NCBI GenBank assembly: GCA_001464995.1
Contig: LNEQ01000236.1
Coordinates: 1 to 44,936 of the forward strand
Source: Actinobacteria bacterium Ga0077541
Lineage (GTDB): Bacteria > Actinomycetota > Thermoleophilia > Miltoncostaeales > Miltoncostaeaceae
DNA: 44,936 bases
Reading direction: 5' to 3'
The notes under the pieces are model-generated. The model was not told where the DNA came from and searched no databases. It saw nothing but the letters and a program-made list of their open reading frames with translations. A program made the position numbers and the translations under genes. Shown here piece after piece: positions 16,040 through 24,044 of the stretch (position 1 is the first letter of the stretch; each line of letters opens with the position of its first letter).

Positions 16040-16600
16040 GTGCGCATCTGCGTCTATGCGGGATCCAACCCGGGGGAGCTCCCGACGGCGCTCGGGGCGA
16101 CGCTCGCCGGGCGCGGCATCGGCCTGGTGTACGGCGGCGGGCGCACGGGCCTGATGGGCGCCGTGGCCGACGGCTGCCGCGCCGCCGGCGGGCGCGTCAC
16201 CGGCATCATCCCCGGCTTCCTGGAGCGGAAGGAGGTCGCCCACCACGACATCGACGACCTCCGCGTCGTCGGCTCGATGCACGAGCGCAAGACGCTGATG
16301 GCCGAGCTCTCGGACGGCTTCATCGCCCTGCCCGGCGGCATCGGCACCTTCGAGGAGCTCTTCGAGATCTGGACCTGGAGCCAACTCGGCCAGCACCGCA
16401 AGCCCTGCGGGCTCCTCAACGTCGCCGGCTTCTACGACCGGCTGGTGGAGTTCCTCGACGGCGTCGTCGCCGACGGCTTCCTCAAGGAGGACCACCGCCG
16501 CACCCTGATCACCGAGGACGACGCCGGCCGCCTCCTCGACGCCTTCGCCGCCTACGAGCCCCCCACAGGGGGCAAGTGGCTGGAGCTCGAGACCACCTAG
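16040..16600 (+). CDS. LOG-family protein (cytokinin riboside 5'-monophosphate phosphoribohydrolase)
   Basis: 186 residues of the LOG/'lysine decarboxylase-like' Rossmann family, which hydrolyses nucleoside 5'-monophosphates such as isopentenyladenosine monophosphate to the free base and ribose 5-phosphate. Motifs in order: VYAGSNPG, LVYGGGRTGLMG, SMHERK and the catalytic PGGIGTFEEL, giving the family PGGXGTXXE signature. GTG 16040 is chosen because GAGGAG lies 6 bases upstream and the conserved sequence begins right there; an ATG at 15986 would add a non-homologous leader. It stands alone: the next gene, lon, lies 230 bases on behind its own regulatory region, and two hairpins follow the stop codon. 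Confidence 0.88.
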   Translation: MRICVYAGSNPGELPTALGATLAGRGIGLVYGGGRTGLMGAVADGCRAAGGRVTGIIPGFLERKEVAHHDIDDLRVVGSMHERKTLMAELSDGFIALPGGIGTFEELFEIWTWSQLGQHRKPCGLLNVAGFYDRLVEFLDGVVADGFLKEDHRRTLITEDDAGRLLDAFAAYEPPTGGKWLELETT

Positions 16601-16651
16601 GACCCCGCAGGACCGCCTCCGGGCGGGGATCGGCGCCCCGCGCGGGGACGG

Positions 16652-16707
16652 GGTTCAATTGGACGCCGGGCGTTCGTCCAATTGAACCGATCCCACGAAA
16701 CGCCTGC
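16652..16707 (+). repeat. Copy 1 of a dispersed hairpin element with conserved tail
   Basis: GGTTCAATTGGACG (16652-16665) and CGTCCAATTGAACC (16675-16688) form a perfect 14-bp stem with a 9-base loop. Eight bases... precisely 21 bases after the right arm begins, CGAAACGCCTGC (16696-16707) follows. The copy at 32008-32063 has the same offsets (0, 23, 44). The four outer base pairs of the stem differ between copies but stay paired. It begins 51 bases after the stop of the LOG gene, behind a GC palindrome at 16636-16647. No U tract follows. Confidence 0.7.
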
Positions 16708-16765
16708 GTGGAGGCGGGTCTCGCCGCGCCCCTCGAGCGGTCGGCGGGGGATGGTTGCGCGCTCA

Positions 16766-16810
16766 GGTTATGAAGGGTAACTTCCTGTCCAGCGGTTACG
16801 CGAGGTAACC
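16766..16810 (+). promoter_or_regulatory. Two tandem inverted repeats upstream of lon (candidate operator)
   Basis: GGTTAC-N5-GTAACC at 16794-16810 is a perfect inverted repeat. A second, slightly imperfect copy, GGTTAT-N5-GTAACT, lies at 16766-16782, 28 bases upstream on the same face spacing. Both are AT-richer than the surroundings and end 20 bases before the lon start. This looks like a two-site operator for a dimeric repressor or activator of lon. It does not match the HAIR (HspR) or ClgR consensus that I know. Confidence 0.5.
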
Positions 16811-16830
16811 AGCGTGAGTCAGGAGCGTCG

Positions 16831-19167
16831 ATGAACCAGGACGAGCGTCCGACAACGATCCTTCCGGTCCTCCCCCTCGACGATGCCGTGGTCCTTCCCG
16901 GCACCAGCGTCACCTTCCCCGTCACCACCGACGAGCAGGCCGAGGCCCTCTCGGGCGCTGTCGATGGCCGCATCCTGATCGTGCCCCGCATCGAGGGGCG
17001 GTTCGGCGGCTACGGCGTCGTCGCCGAGGTCGTCGGCGAGGTCGGCCTGCCGGGCGGCATGCGCGGCATCGCCGTCGAGGCCCTACACCGCGCCGAGCTC
17101 GGCCCGGCCGCCATCGGATCCGAGGCCGGGCTCCGGGTGAGCGCGGTGGAGCTGCCCGATCCGGACGACCCCGGCCCGGAGGCGGCCCTGCTGGCGCGCG
17201 AGTACCGCGCCGTCGTGGAGGAGGTCGCCGAGCTGCGGGGCGAGCGCACCCGCGTGGCCCACTTCCTGGCCGGGATCACCCACCCGGGCCGCCTCGCCGA
17301 CACGGTCGGCTACGCGCCCGAGATCCCGGTGGAGCGCAAGCTGCGGATCCTGGAGACCCCCGACGTGGTCGCCCGCCTGCGGTCGGCCATCGAGGCCCAG
17401 CGCGAGCGCCTGGCCGACGCCGGCCTGCGGCAGCGCATCCGCGAGGACGTCACCGAGGGCCTCGACAGGACCCAGCGCGAGATGCTGCTGCGGCGCCAGC
17501 TCGCGGCGATCCGCAAGGAGCTCGGCGACGACGACGATACGGGCGACGACTGGGCCGCCCGTATCGAGGAGGCCGGGCTGCCGGAGGCCGCCCGCAAGGA
17601 GGCCGAGCGCGAGCTCGCCCGGCTGGAACGGCAGCCCGACGGGGCCGAGGCCGGGATGATCCGGACCTACCTGGAGTGGATGGTGTCGCTGCCGTGGAAC
17701 TCCCGCTCGGAGGAGCGGCTCGACGTGGCCGCGGCGCGCGAGGTGCTCGACGCCGACCACGCGGGGCTGCAGGAGGTCAAGGAGCGGATCCTCGAGTACC
17801 TGGCCGTGCGCCGCCTGCGCCGGGAGCGCGGCATGGACGAGGGACGCAGCGGCGTCATCCTGACGCTGGCCGGCCCTCCCGGCACCGGCAAGACCTCGCT
17901 CGGCCAGTCGGTCGCGAAGGCCCTCGGCCGCGAGTTCGCCCGGATCAGCCTCGGGGGCATCCGCGACGAGGCGGAGATCCGGGGTCACCGGCGGACGTAC
18001 ATCGGCGCGCTGCCGGGACGGCTGGTGCGCGCCCTGCGCGAGGCCGGCACGCTGAACCCGGTGATCATGCTCGACGAGATCGACAAGGTCGGCTCCGACT
18101 GGCGCGGCGACCCGTCCTCCGCCCTGCTCGAGGTGCTCGATCCCGCCCAGAACCACAGCTTCCGCGACCACTACCTGGACGTCGAGCTCGACCTGTCCGA
18201 GGTCCTGTTCATCGCCACCGCGAACATGGTCGACACCATCCCGGGGCCCCTGCTCGACCGCATGGAGGTGATCTCCCTCGACGGCTACACCGAGGAGGAG
18301 AAGCTGGCCATCGCCCGCGGCTACCTGCTGCCCCGCCAGATCGAGCGCAACGGACTGCGCGAGGACGAGGTGGAGTTCAGCGACGACGCCATCCGCGCCG
18401 TGATCGGCGACTACACCCGCGAGGCCGGCGTCCGCGGCCTGGAGCGCGAGCTCGGCAAGGTGCTCCGCAAGAGCGCCCGGCGGGTCGCCGAGGGCTCGGA
18501 GGGCGCCGTCGTCATCGGTCCCGACGAGCTGGCCGACGCCCTCGGACGCCCGCGGTTCCACCACGAGGCGGCCGAGCGCACGGCGATCCCGGGCGTGGCC
18601 ACCGGCCTCGCGGTGACCGGCACCGGCGGCGACGTCCTCTTCGTCGAGGCGAGCGCGATGCCGGCCGACGGACCCGGCGAGCGGCTGGTGCTGACCGGCC
18701 AGCTCGGCGACGTGATGCGCGAGTCGGCGCGGATCGCCCTCTCGTGGACGCGCGCCCACGGCGCCGAGGTGGGCATCCACCCGGCCGATCTGGCCGGACG
18801 GGAGATCCACGTCCACGTGCCGGCCGGCGCGATCCCCAAGGACGGGCCCTCGGCGGGGGTCACGATGATCACCGCGATCGCGTCGCTCGCCTCCGGGCGG
18901 CCGGTGAGGCCGACGGTCGGGATGACCGGCGAGGTCACGCTGCAGGGACGCGTGCTGCCGATCGGCGGGCTGAAGCAGAAGGTGCTCGCCGCCCACCGCG
19001 CGGGGCTGACCGACGTGATCATCCCCGAGCGCAACCGGCGCGACCTCGACGACGTGCCCGCCCAGATCCTGGAGAAGGTGCGCGTCCACCCCGTGCTGAC
19101 CGTGCGGGAGGTTCTGGACATCGCCCTGGAGCCCGCGCGCGACCGCCACGAGGCGCTCGCGGCGTAG
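16831..19167 (+). CDS. lon: ATP-dependent protease Lon
   Basis: 778-residue LonA-type AAA+ protease that degrades damaged and regulatory proteins in the cytoplasm. Domains in order: N-terminal substrate-binding LON domain (about 10-200, starting [19 protein letters not shown]), coiled helices to about 320, AAA+ module with Walker [10 protein letters not shown] near 348-356 and Walker [10 protein letters not shown], then the protease domain with the catalytic dyad Ser674 in [10 protein letters not shown] and Lys717 in [13 protein letters not shown] 16831 has AGGAG 6 bases upstream. Length and motifs indicate an intact enzyme. It is monocistronic or ends in an operon with the HxlR gene 17 bases downstream. 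Tandem GGTTAC repeats before it suggest a dedicated regulator. Confidence 0.97.
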   Translation: MNQDERPTTILPVLPLDDAVVLPGTSVTFPVTTDEQAEALSGAVDGRILIVPRIEGRFGGYGVVAEVVGEVGLPGGMRGIAVEALHRAELGPAAIGSEAGLRVSAVELPDPDDPGPEAALLAREYRAVVEEVAELRGERTRVAHFLAGITHPGRLADTVGYAPEIPVERKLRILETPDVVARLRSAIEAQRERLADAGLRQRIREDVTEGLDRTQREMLLRRQLAAIRKELGDDDDTGDDWAARIEEAGLPEAARKEAERELARLERQPDGAEAGMIRTYLEWMVSLPWNSRSEERLDVAAAREVLDADHAGLQEVKERILEYLAVRRLRRERGMDEGRSGVILTLAGPPGTGKTSLGQSVAKALGREFARISLGGIRDEAEIRGHRRTYIGALPGRLVRALREAGTLNPVIMLDEIDKVGSDWRGDPSSALLEVLDPAQNHSFRDHYLDVELDLSEVLFIATANMVDTIPGPLLDRMEVISLDGYTEEEKLAIARGYLLPRQIERNGLREDEVEFSDDAIRAVIGDYTREAGVRGLERELGKVLRKSARRVAEGSEGAVVIGPDELADALGRPRFHHEAAERTAIPGVATGLAVTGTGGDVLFVEASAMPADGPGERLVLTGQLGDVMRESARIALSWTRAHGAEVGIHPADLAGREIHVHVPAGAIPKDGPSAGVTMITAIASLASGRPVRPTVGMTGEVTLQGRVLPIGGLKQKVLAAHRAGLTDVIIPERNRRDLDDVPAQILEKVRVHPVLTVREVLDIALEPARDRHEALAA

Positions 19168-19184
19168 GCGTAGTTTTCACGGTG

Positions 19185-19616
19185 ATGGACGACTGTCGCC
19201 ACCTCCCCCCGGTATGCCACCGCTACCAGCGCGCGGCCGAGCTCCTCGGCCGCCGCTGGAGCGCGGCGGTGATCCGCGCGGCCATGGAGGGCCCCGCCCG
19301 CTTCACCGAGATCCGCGGGTCGGTGGACGGCCTGTCGGCCCGCCTGCTGGCCGAGCGCCTGCGCGAGCTGGAGGCGGCCGGCCTGATGGAGCGCCGCGTA
19401 CTCGGGGGCGGCGCCGTCGAGTACCGGCTCACCGAGAAGGGTCAGGCGCTGACCCGGGTCGTCCGCGAGATCGAGGCGTGGGTGGCCGCCTGGGACCAAC
19501 CCCCGGCGGGGGACCAACCCCCGGCGGGGGACGACGCGACAGGGGCGCCGTCCCCGCCCGGGCAGCAGGCCGACGTCGATCCGCCCGCCACCGCACCGAC
19601 CAGGAGGCCGCGATGA
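19185..19616 (+). CDS. HxlR-family transcriptional regulator
   Basis: 143 residues with the winged-helix HxlR core: RAAELLGRRWSAAVIRAAMEG, RFTEIRGSVDGLSARLLAERLRELEAAGLMERRV, then EYRLTEKGQAL. HxlR proteins are small dimeric regulators that often sense electrophiles or redox through an N-terminal Cys; Cys4 and Cys11 are candidates. The C-terminus is a Pro/Gly/Asp-rich tail containing a duplicated DQPPAG unit and is probably disordered. ATG 19185 is used; the adjacent GTG 19182 is equally possible. It overlaps the PPOX gene by 4 bases (ATGA), so it likely regulates that gene or responds to its cofactor. Confidence 0.85.
   Translation: MDDCRHLPPVCHRYQRAAELLGRRWSAAVIRAAMEGPARFTEIRGSVDGLSARLLAERLRELEAAGLMERRVLGGGAVEYRLTEKGQALTRVVREIEAWVAAWDQPPAGDQPPAGDDATGAPSPPGQQADVDPPATAPTRRPR
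19492..19527 (+). repeat. Two exact 18-bp tandem units inside the HxlR gene
   Basis: The 18-base unit GGGACCAACCCCCGGCGG occurs twice in a row (19492-19509, 19510-19527) and a third begins with GGGAC. It encodes a duplicated DQPPAG in the disordered C-terminal tail. Replication slippage would change the tail by six residues without a frameshift. Confidence 0.85.
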
Positions 19617-20020
19617 GCATGTCCGACGAGGTCCGCGCGTTGCTGGCGGGCCGTGCGTTCGCCCACCTCGCCACCATCCTGCCCGACGGCGCGCCCCACT
19701 CGGTGCCCGTGTGGATCGACGTCGACGAGAACGACCGACTGGTCATGTTCACGCAGACCGGCAGCCGCAAGGCGAGGAACATCGAGCGCGACGGCCGGGT
19801 GGCGATCTCGGCGGTGGACATCGACGATCCCTATCGCCAGTGCGACCTGCGCGGGCGTGTCGTCGGGCGGATCGACGGCGAGCGCGCGCTCGCCATCGCC
19901 GACGCCCTCTCGGTGAAGTACACCGGGACGGCCTTCCCCTGGCGCAGCCCGCACACGGTCGTCTACGCGATCGCGGTCGATCGAAGCCACCACACCGAGC
20001 TGCCCTTCACCCATTCCTGA
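19613..20020 (+). CDS. PPOX-class F420/FMN-dependent enzyme
   Basis: 135 residues of the pyridoxamine 5'-phosphate oxidase-like split-barrel superfamily, closest in feel to actinobacterial F420-dependent FDOR-B proteins: AFAHLATILPDGAPHSVPVWI, RLVMFTQTGSRKARNIERDGRVAISAVD, then a DLRGRV strand and a C-terminal VYAIAVDR strand. Members bind a flavin or deazaflavin and reduce or protect small molecules; the substrate is unknown. Start ATG 19613 overlaps the HxlR stop, giving translational coupling. Pairing of an HxlR regulator with a flavin enzyme suggests a redox- or quinone-responsive pair. Convergent with the pseudokinase gene 25 bases on. Confidence 0.82.
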   Translation: MSMSDEVRALLAGRAFAHLATILPDGAPHSVPVWIDVDENDRLVMFTQTGSRKARNIERDGRVAISAVDIDDPYRQCDLRGRVVGRIDGERALAIADALSVKYTGTAFPWRSPHTVVYAIAVDRSHHTELPFTHS

Positions 20021-20045
20021 CGGCGGCTGGGCCGCCGTGCCGGGA

Positions 20046-20810
20046 TCAGACGGCCCAGATCAGGACGATGATCAGGATCACGATCGCGAGGATCACCGCG
20101 ACGACCGCGAAGGGCCAGCGCGTGAACGGCGGCGTGGCGTCGACGTCGCCCTCGACCCCGGCCGGGGCGTGGAGCAGCCGTTCGCGCAGCACGTCGGCCG
20201 AGAGGATCCGGCCCGCCCGGGCGTCGGCGATGACCTCCTCGAGCGCCGGCGGCGCCGGCCCTCCCGCAAGCAACTCCGAGAGAGTCTCCGCCACCGCGAT
20301 CACGGCCGGATCGGCCCCCTGCGGCCCCGGGCCCGGCGCCCGGGCGAAGCGCGTCACCCGGATGTGGCCGTCGCTCGTCACCAGCGACGAGGCCACGAGC
20401 ACGTCCCCCCGATCCCGGGCGCTGCGGCGGACCGCCAGGCCGGCGTCGACGAGGCCGAGCGCCAGGGCGCGCGCCCGCGCCGCCGGCAGTGGCGCCCGCC
20501 TGCGGATGACCTCCTCGAGGCGGATCCCCTCGACGAACTCGCTGGCGACGTAGGCGCCCCCGCCGGGCAGATCCCCGTCCACCAGCACCGGTATCGCCTG
20601 CAGGCAGTCGAACTGCACCGCCGCCATCATGCGGCCCTCCTCGCGAAGGGCCGCCGCGCGATCCGGGTGACCCGGCTCCACCACGCGCAGTACCACCCGC
20701 CGCGCAAGGTGGCGGTCGTCGGCGACGAAGACCTGGTCCTGGTCGCCACCGCCGAGCGAGCGGATCAGCTCGTACCGGCCGGCGACCACGTCTGATGGCC
20801 CGAGGCTCAC
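20046..20810 (-). CDS. Tail-anchored protein pseudokinase (PknB-type fold)
   Basis: 254 residues. The N-terminus follows the bacterial Ser/Thr kinase pattern (VVAGRYELIRSLGGGDQDQVFVADD), and EFVEGIRLEEVIRRRAPLP matches the hinge region. The catalytic elements are gone: the VAIK lysine is replaced in VVLRVVEPG, no HRD loop exists, and the DFG position reads VTRFA. The last 25 residues (WPFAVVAVILAIVILIIVLIWAV) form a membrane anchor, so the kinase-like domain faces the cytoplasm. It is the last gene of the glycan operon, 48 bases after the small Cys-rich gene. By analogy with actinobacterial pseudokinases it may be a scaffold for surface-polymer enzymes; that role is inference. Confidence 0.72.
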   Translation of the reverse strand: MSLGPSDVVAGRYELIRSLGGGDQDQVFVADDRHLARRVVLRVVEPGHPDRAAALREEGRMMAAVQFDCLQAIPVLVDGDLPGGGAYVASEFVEGIRLEEVIRRRAPLPAARARALALGLVDAGLAVRRSARDRGDVLVASSLVTSDGHIRVTRFARAPGPGPQGADPAVIAVAETLSELLAGGPAPPALEEVIADARAGRILSADVLRERLLHAPAGVEGDVDATPPFTRWPFAVVAVILAIVILIIVLIWAV

Positions 20811-20858
20811 GCGACGCTCCCATGACCCCGTGCGGCGGCGGGTGCCGGCACGAGAGAC

Positions 20859-21059
20859 CTAGCGGTTGCTGAAGTGGTGCTCCCCGCTGTCGCACCAGAA
20901 CACGAGGCAGCCGCCCTCGACGTCGCGGGCGACGCACGGACACTCGCCGCCGTGGTCCGGGCAGGGGCGCGCGACGCGCGACAGCAGGCCCCACTCGGCG
21001 ACGGGCAGGGTTCCGACGGGTGGCCGGGGCGCGATCTCGGTGCGGGTGATGACGGTCAT
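20859..21059 (-). CDS. Small Cys/His-rich protein of unknown function
   Basis: 66 residues, acidic at the C-terminus, with Cys in CPDHGGECPC, GGCLVFWC and His in GEHHF. The pattern suggests a small metal-binding (zinc-ribbon-like) module, though the spacing fits no family that I recognise. It starts at ATG 21059, overlapping the stop of the CapD-type gene as ATGA, and is followed by the pseudokinase gene, so it is translated as part of the glycan operon. Codon use matches its neighbours. Confidence 0.65.
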   Translation of the reverse strand: MTVITRTEIAPRPPVGTLPVAEWGLLSRVARPCPDHGGECPCVARDVEGGCLVFWCDSGEHHFSNR

Positions 21060-22975
21060 TGCAGCTCCCCGTGGCGTGTGGAGGGTCGAGCCCCCTGGCT
21101 TTCGCCACCGTCGCCCATGACCCTTCCGACTCGGAGGATCTCCCAGAGGGCGGCCGCCACGGGCTCAGGGCGACCGTCGGCGACGAGGCGGTTGAGCTCG
21201 ACCATGCTGTGACGCAGCCGGTCGGGATCGATGGCGGGCCTGGTGGCGCGCATGATCTTGCCATACCTCGTCGGCTTCACCTCCTCATCCACGTTGAAGA
21301 GTTCCTCATGGAGCTTCTCGCCCGGGCGGATGCCGACCACCTCGATCGCGATGTCCACGCCGGGCTCGTGGCCGGAGAGCTCGATCATGCGGCGGGCGAG
21401 ATCGAGGATCCGGACCGGCTCCCCCATGTTGAGCACGAAGATGTCGCCGCCCTCGGCGATGCCGGTCGCCTCGATCACGAGCTGCACGGCCTCGGGGATC
21501 GTCATGAAGAAGCGGGTCATGTCGGCGTGCGTCACGGTCACCGGGCCGCCGCGCTCGATCTGCTGCTGGAAGATGGGCAGCACCGAACCGGAGCTGCCGA
21601 GGACGTTCCCGAAGCGGACGGCGGCGAACCGGGTGGCCGAGGTGGTGCCGTGCGACTCCACCACCCGCTCGGCGAGGGCCTTGGAGCCGCCCATGACCGT
21701 CTTGGGCTCGACGGCCTTGTCGGTGGAGACCAGGCAGAAGCGGTCCACGCCGTGGCGCTCGGCGAGGTCGGCGAGCACCTGGGTGCCGAGCGCGTTGTTG
21801 GCGACGGCCTGGAGCGGGTTGAGCTCCATCATCGGAACGTGCTTGTAGGCCGCCGCGTGGAAGACGATCTCCGGGCGCTCGGCCTCGAACACGCGCTCCA
21901 TCGAGCCCACGTCCTTGCAGTCGGCGATCACCGGCACGAGCAGGCCGGCGTGGCCGCGCTCGCGCAGCTCCATGTCGATCTCGAAGAGGTTGTTCTCGGC
22001 GTGGTCCACCATCACCAGCCGCCGCGCGCCGATGGCGGCCACCTGGCGGCAGAGCTCCCGCCCGATCGACCCGCCCGCCCCGGTCACCATCACGGCGCGG
22101 CCGTTCAGATAGCGCGCGACCCGCGCGAAGTCGCTCTCCACCGGCGCGCGCCCGAGGACGTCCTCGACCCGCACCTCGCGCAGGAGGCTCACCGTGACGT
22201 CGCCGGTGATCAGCTCCGGCAGGCCCGGCAGCGTGGTGCAGGGGACGCCCGCCCTGCGGCACGCCTCGACGATCTCCTGGCGCACCAGGCCCGGCGCCGA
22301 CGGCATCGCGATGATCACCTCGTCGACGTGGACCTCGCGCAGCACGCGCGGCAGGTCGGCGCGGGTGCCGCGCACGCGCGTCCCCTGCACGCGCAGGCGG
22401 CGCTTGCGCGGGTCGTCGTCGATCAGCCCGACCGGCGTGTAGCCGAGCTCGCGGTTGCGCTTCATCTCGCGCAGCAGCGTGTTGCCCGCGTCGCCGGCGC
22501 CGCAGATCAGCACCTCGCGGCCGCTCGACACCAGCTCGGAGCGCGGCGGGCGCTCGATGACGCTGCGCACCGCGAAGCGGGCGCCGCCGATGAACGTGAG
22601 GGTGAGGACCAGGTCGAACACGAGCACACCGCGCGGCACCGCGACGAGGTCGCCGGGCCGCCAGTTGGAGAGGATCGCGGCGACCAGCAGGCTCGAGACG
22701 GCTGCCGCCAGGACGATCGCCTGCAGGTCGCGGAGGCTCGTGAAGCGCCACCACTTGGTGTAGAAGCGCATCGCGACGAAGGTCGCGACCTTGATGGCGA
22801 CCACGATCAGGACCGTCCCGGCGAAGAGTCGCTCGTACCGCCCGGGGACGTTTCCGTCGAACCGGAAGTAGAAGGCCAGCCAGTAGGCGGCCGCGACGAG
22901 CCCCGTGTCGACCGCGATCTGAGCACCGCGGTGGGCGAACGCCCGGGGGCTCCAGTTGAGCGGAGCGCTCCTCAC
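21056..22975 (-). CDS. Membrane UDP-sugar 4,6-dehydratase (CapD/WbpM/PglF type)
   Basis: 639 residues. Four N-terminal membrane helices (to about residue 135) precede a CoA-binding-like Rossmann domain (EVLICGAGDAGNTLL) and a C-terminal extended SDR domain. The NAD motif TGAGGSIG is at 298-305 and the catalytic segment S417-T-D-K420 shows the Asp-for-Tyr change typical of this dehydratase group, followed by AVEPKTVMGGSK. These enzymes turn UDP-N-acetylglucosamine into a 4-keto-6-deoxy sugar at the membrane, feeding aminated sugars for surface glycans. The DegT aminotransferase encoded upstream would add the amine. ATG 22975 overlaps the stop of the DUF354 gene. Confidence 0.92.
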   Translation of the reverse strand: MRSAPLNWSPRAFAHRGAQIAVDTGLVAAAYWLAFYFRFDGNVPGRYERLFAGTVLIVVAIKVATFVAMRFYTKWWRFTSLRDLQAIVLAAAVSSLLVAAILSNWRPGDLVAVPRGVLVFDLVLTLTFIGGARFAVRSVIERPPRSELVSSGREVLICGAGDAGNTLLREMKRNRELGYTPVGLIDDDPRKRRLRVQGTRVRGTRADLPRVLREVHVDEVIIAMPSAPGLVRQEIVEACRRAGVPCTTLPGLPELITGDVTVSLLREVRVEDVLGRAPVESDFARVARYLNGRAVMVTGAGGSIGRELCRQVAAIGARRLVMVDHAENNLFEIDMELRERGHAGLLVPVIADCKDVGSMERVFEAERPEIVFHAAAYKHVPMMELNPLQAVANNALGTQVLADLAERHGVDRFCLVSTDKAVEPKTVMGGSKALAERVVESHGTTSATRFAAVRFGNVLGSSGSVLPIFQQQIERGGPVTVTHADMTRFFMTIPEAVQLVIEATGIAEGGDIFVLNMGEPVRILDLARRMIELSGHEPGVDIAIEVVGIRPGEKLHEELFNVDEEVKPTRYGKIMRATRPAIDPDRLRHSMVELNRLVADGRPEPVAAALWEILRVGRVMGDGGESQGARPSTRHGELQ

Positions 22976-23991
22976 AGGTGGGGCAGTGTAGACCGTGCGG
23001 CGCCGAGAATCAGGTCGAGGAGCACCTCGGGGTCGCGCAACGGGGGCGGGGCGTCGCGCCGGCGGCGCTCCAGGACGACGTCCGCGGGGTCCTCGAGGCG
23101 CCGGAGACGGCCCTCCGCGATCAGGCTGCGATCCACCGCCCCGAGGCGCGCGGCGAAGGGCGTGTAGGCGGGGACGCCCAGCGCGGCGGCCTCGCGGTTC
23201 ATCGTGCCGCCGGCGCTCACCACGAGGTCGGAGGCGGCCACGAGCGACGGCCCGTCGATGGGGCGCCCGGGCACGATCGCGGCGCCGCCGACGAGCGCGG
23301 CGCGCTGCTCGTCGGTGCGCGGCAGCACCACGGTCTGCACCTCCGGAGCCGCCAGCAGGCGCTCGAGCGTGGCCGCGAACAGGTCGGTCGAGGCCCCCCG
23401 GTGGTAGAGCGTCACCTCCGGCGGGGGGCGCATCACGGCGATCAGCCGCGTGGGGTCGAGCCCGAGCTCGCCGAGCACGCCGTCGTCCAGGGCGTGGTCG
23501 GCCAGGTAGTACTCCTCCTTCAGCCCCGGGTAGCGCACGAGCTTCGGAGGGCGCATCCCGTAGGGGGCGAGCGCCTCCTCGGGGATCGCCGACGGCACCA
23601 GGACCCGGGTGGCGAGGCGCCCGTTCCAGTGGTGCATGACCGTCGCGTACTCGTAGTCGAACATCGTCACCTGGGGCGTGCCCGCGGCGCGCGCGGCGAG
23701 CGGCTGGTCGGTGCTGCCGTGGGCCACGGCGAGGTCGAACCGCTCACGGCGGGCGAACCGCACCAGCGCGGCCGAGCGGTCGGCCATCGCCCGCGCCTTG
23801 CCCGCGCGCGATCCGCCCCCGTGGGCCCCGACGCTGACGTGCTCGATGCCGAAGCGCTCCAGGAGCCCGATCGTCTGGGCGAACTCGCGCGCGGTCACGG
23901 TCACCTCGCAGCCGCGCGCCCGCAGGCGCGCGATCAGGGGCCGGAAGATCACCACGTGTGGTGAGTTGGTGATGTCGATCCAGACGCGCAC
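22972..23991 (-). CDS. DUF354-family glycosyltransferase-like protein
   Basis: 339 residues from GTG 23991, matching the COG1817/DUF354 family, which has the two-domain fold of MurG-like glycosyltransferases. Landmarks are VRVWIDITNSPHVVIFRPLI at the N-terminus, FDLAVAHGSTDQPLAAR, VTMFDYEYATVMHHW, the RYPGLKEEYYL segment, and VVSAGGTMNREAAALGVPAY, which resembles the nucleotide-sugar-binding region. No Cys or metal motif. Likely role: transfer or processing of the sugar produced by the neighbouring dehydratase and aminotransferase. Overlaps the CapD-type gene by 4 bases and follows the aminotransferase after 53 bases. Activity is inferred from fold and context. Confidence 0.8.
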   Translation of the reverse strand: MRVWIDITNSPHVVIFRPLIARLRARGCEVTVTAREFAQTIGLLERFGIEHVSVGAHGGGSRAGKARAMADRSAALVRFARRERFDLAVAHGSTDQPLAARAAGTPQVTMFDYEYATVMHHWNGRLATRVLVPSAIPEEALAPYGMRPPKLVRYPGLKEEYYLADHALDDGVLGELGLDPTRLIAVMRPPPEVTLYHRGASTDLFAATLERLLAAPEVQTVVLPRTDEQRAALVGGAAIVPGRPIDGPSLVAASDLVVSAGGTMNREAAALGVPAYTPFAARLGAVDRSLIAEGRLRRLEDPADVVLERRRRDAPPPLRDPEVLLDLILGAARSTLPHL

Positions 23992-24044
23992 GGGGACCAG
24001 TGTAGGGCGGGCCGTGGGCGACCCCCTCGCGGGCGAGCCCGCGC

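Noticed and set aside
16651-16690. GGTTCAATT resembling a tRNA T-loop
   Set aside because: No acceptor stem, anticodon arm or CCA surroundings; it is an arm of a perfect hairpin.
16652-16707. Dispersed hairpin read as a plain intrinsic terminator
   Set aside because: No U tract follows, a separate GC hairpin already lies between stop and element, and the 12-base tail is conserved at fixed distance.
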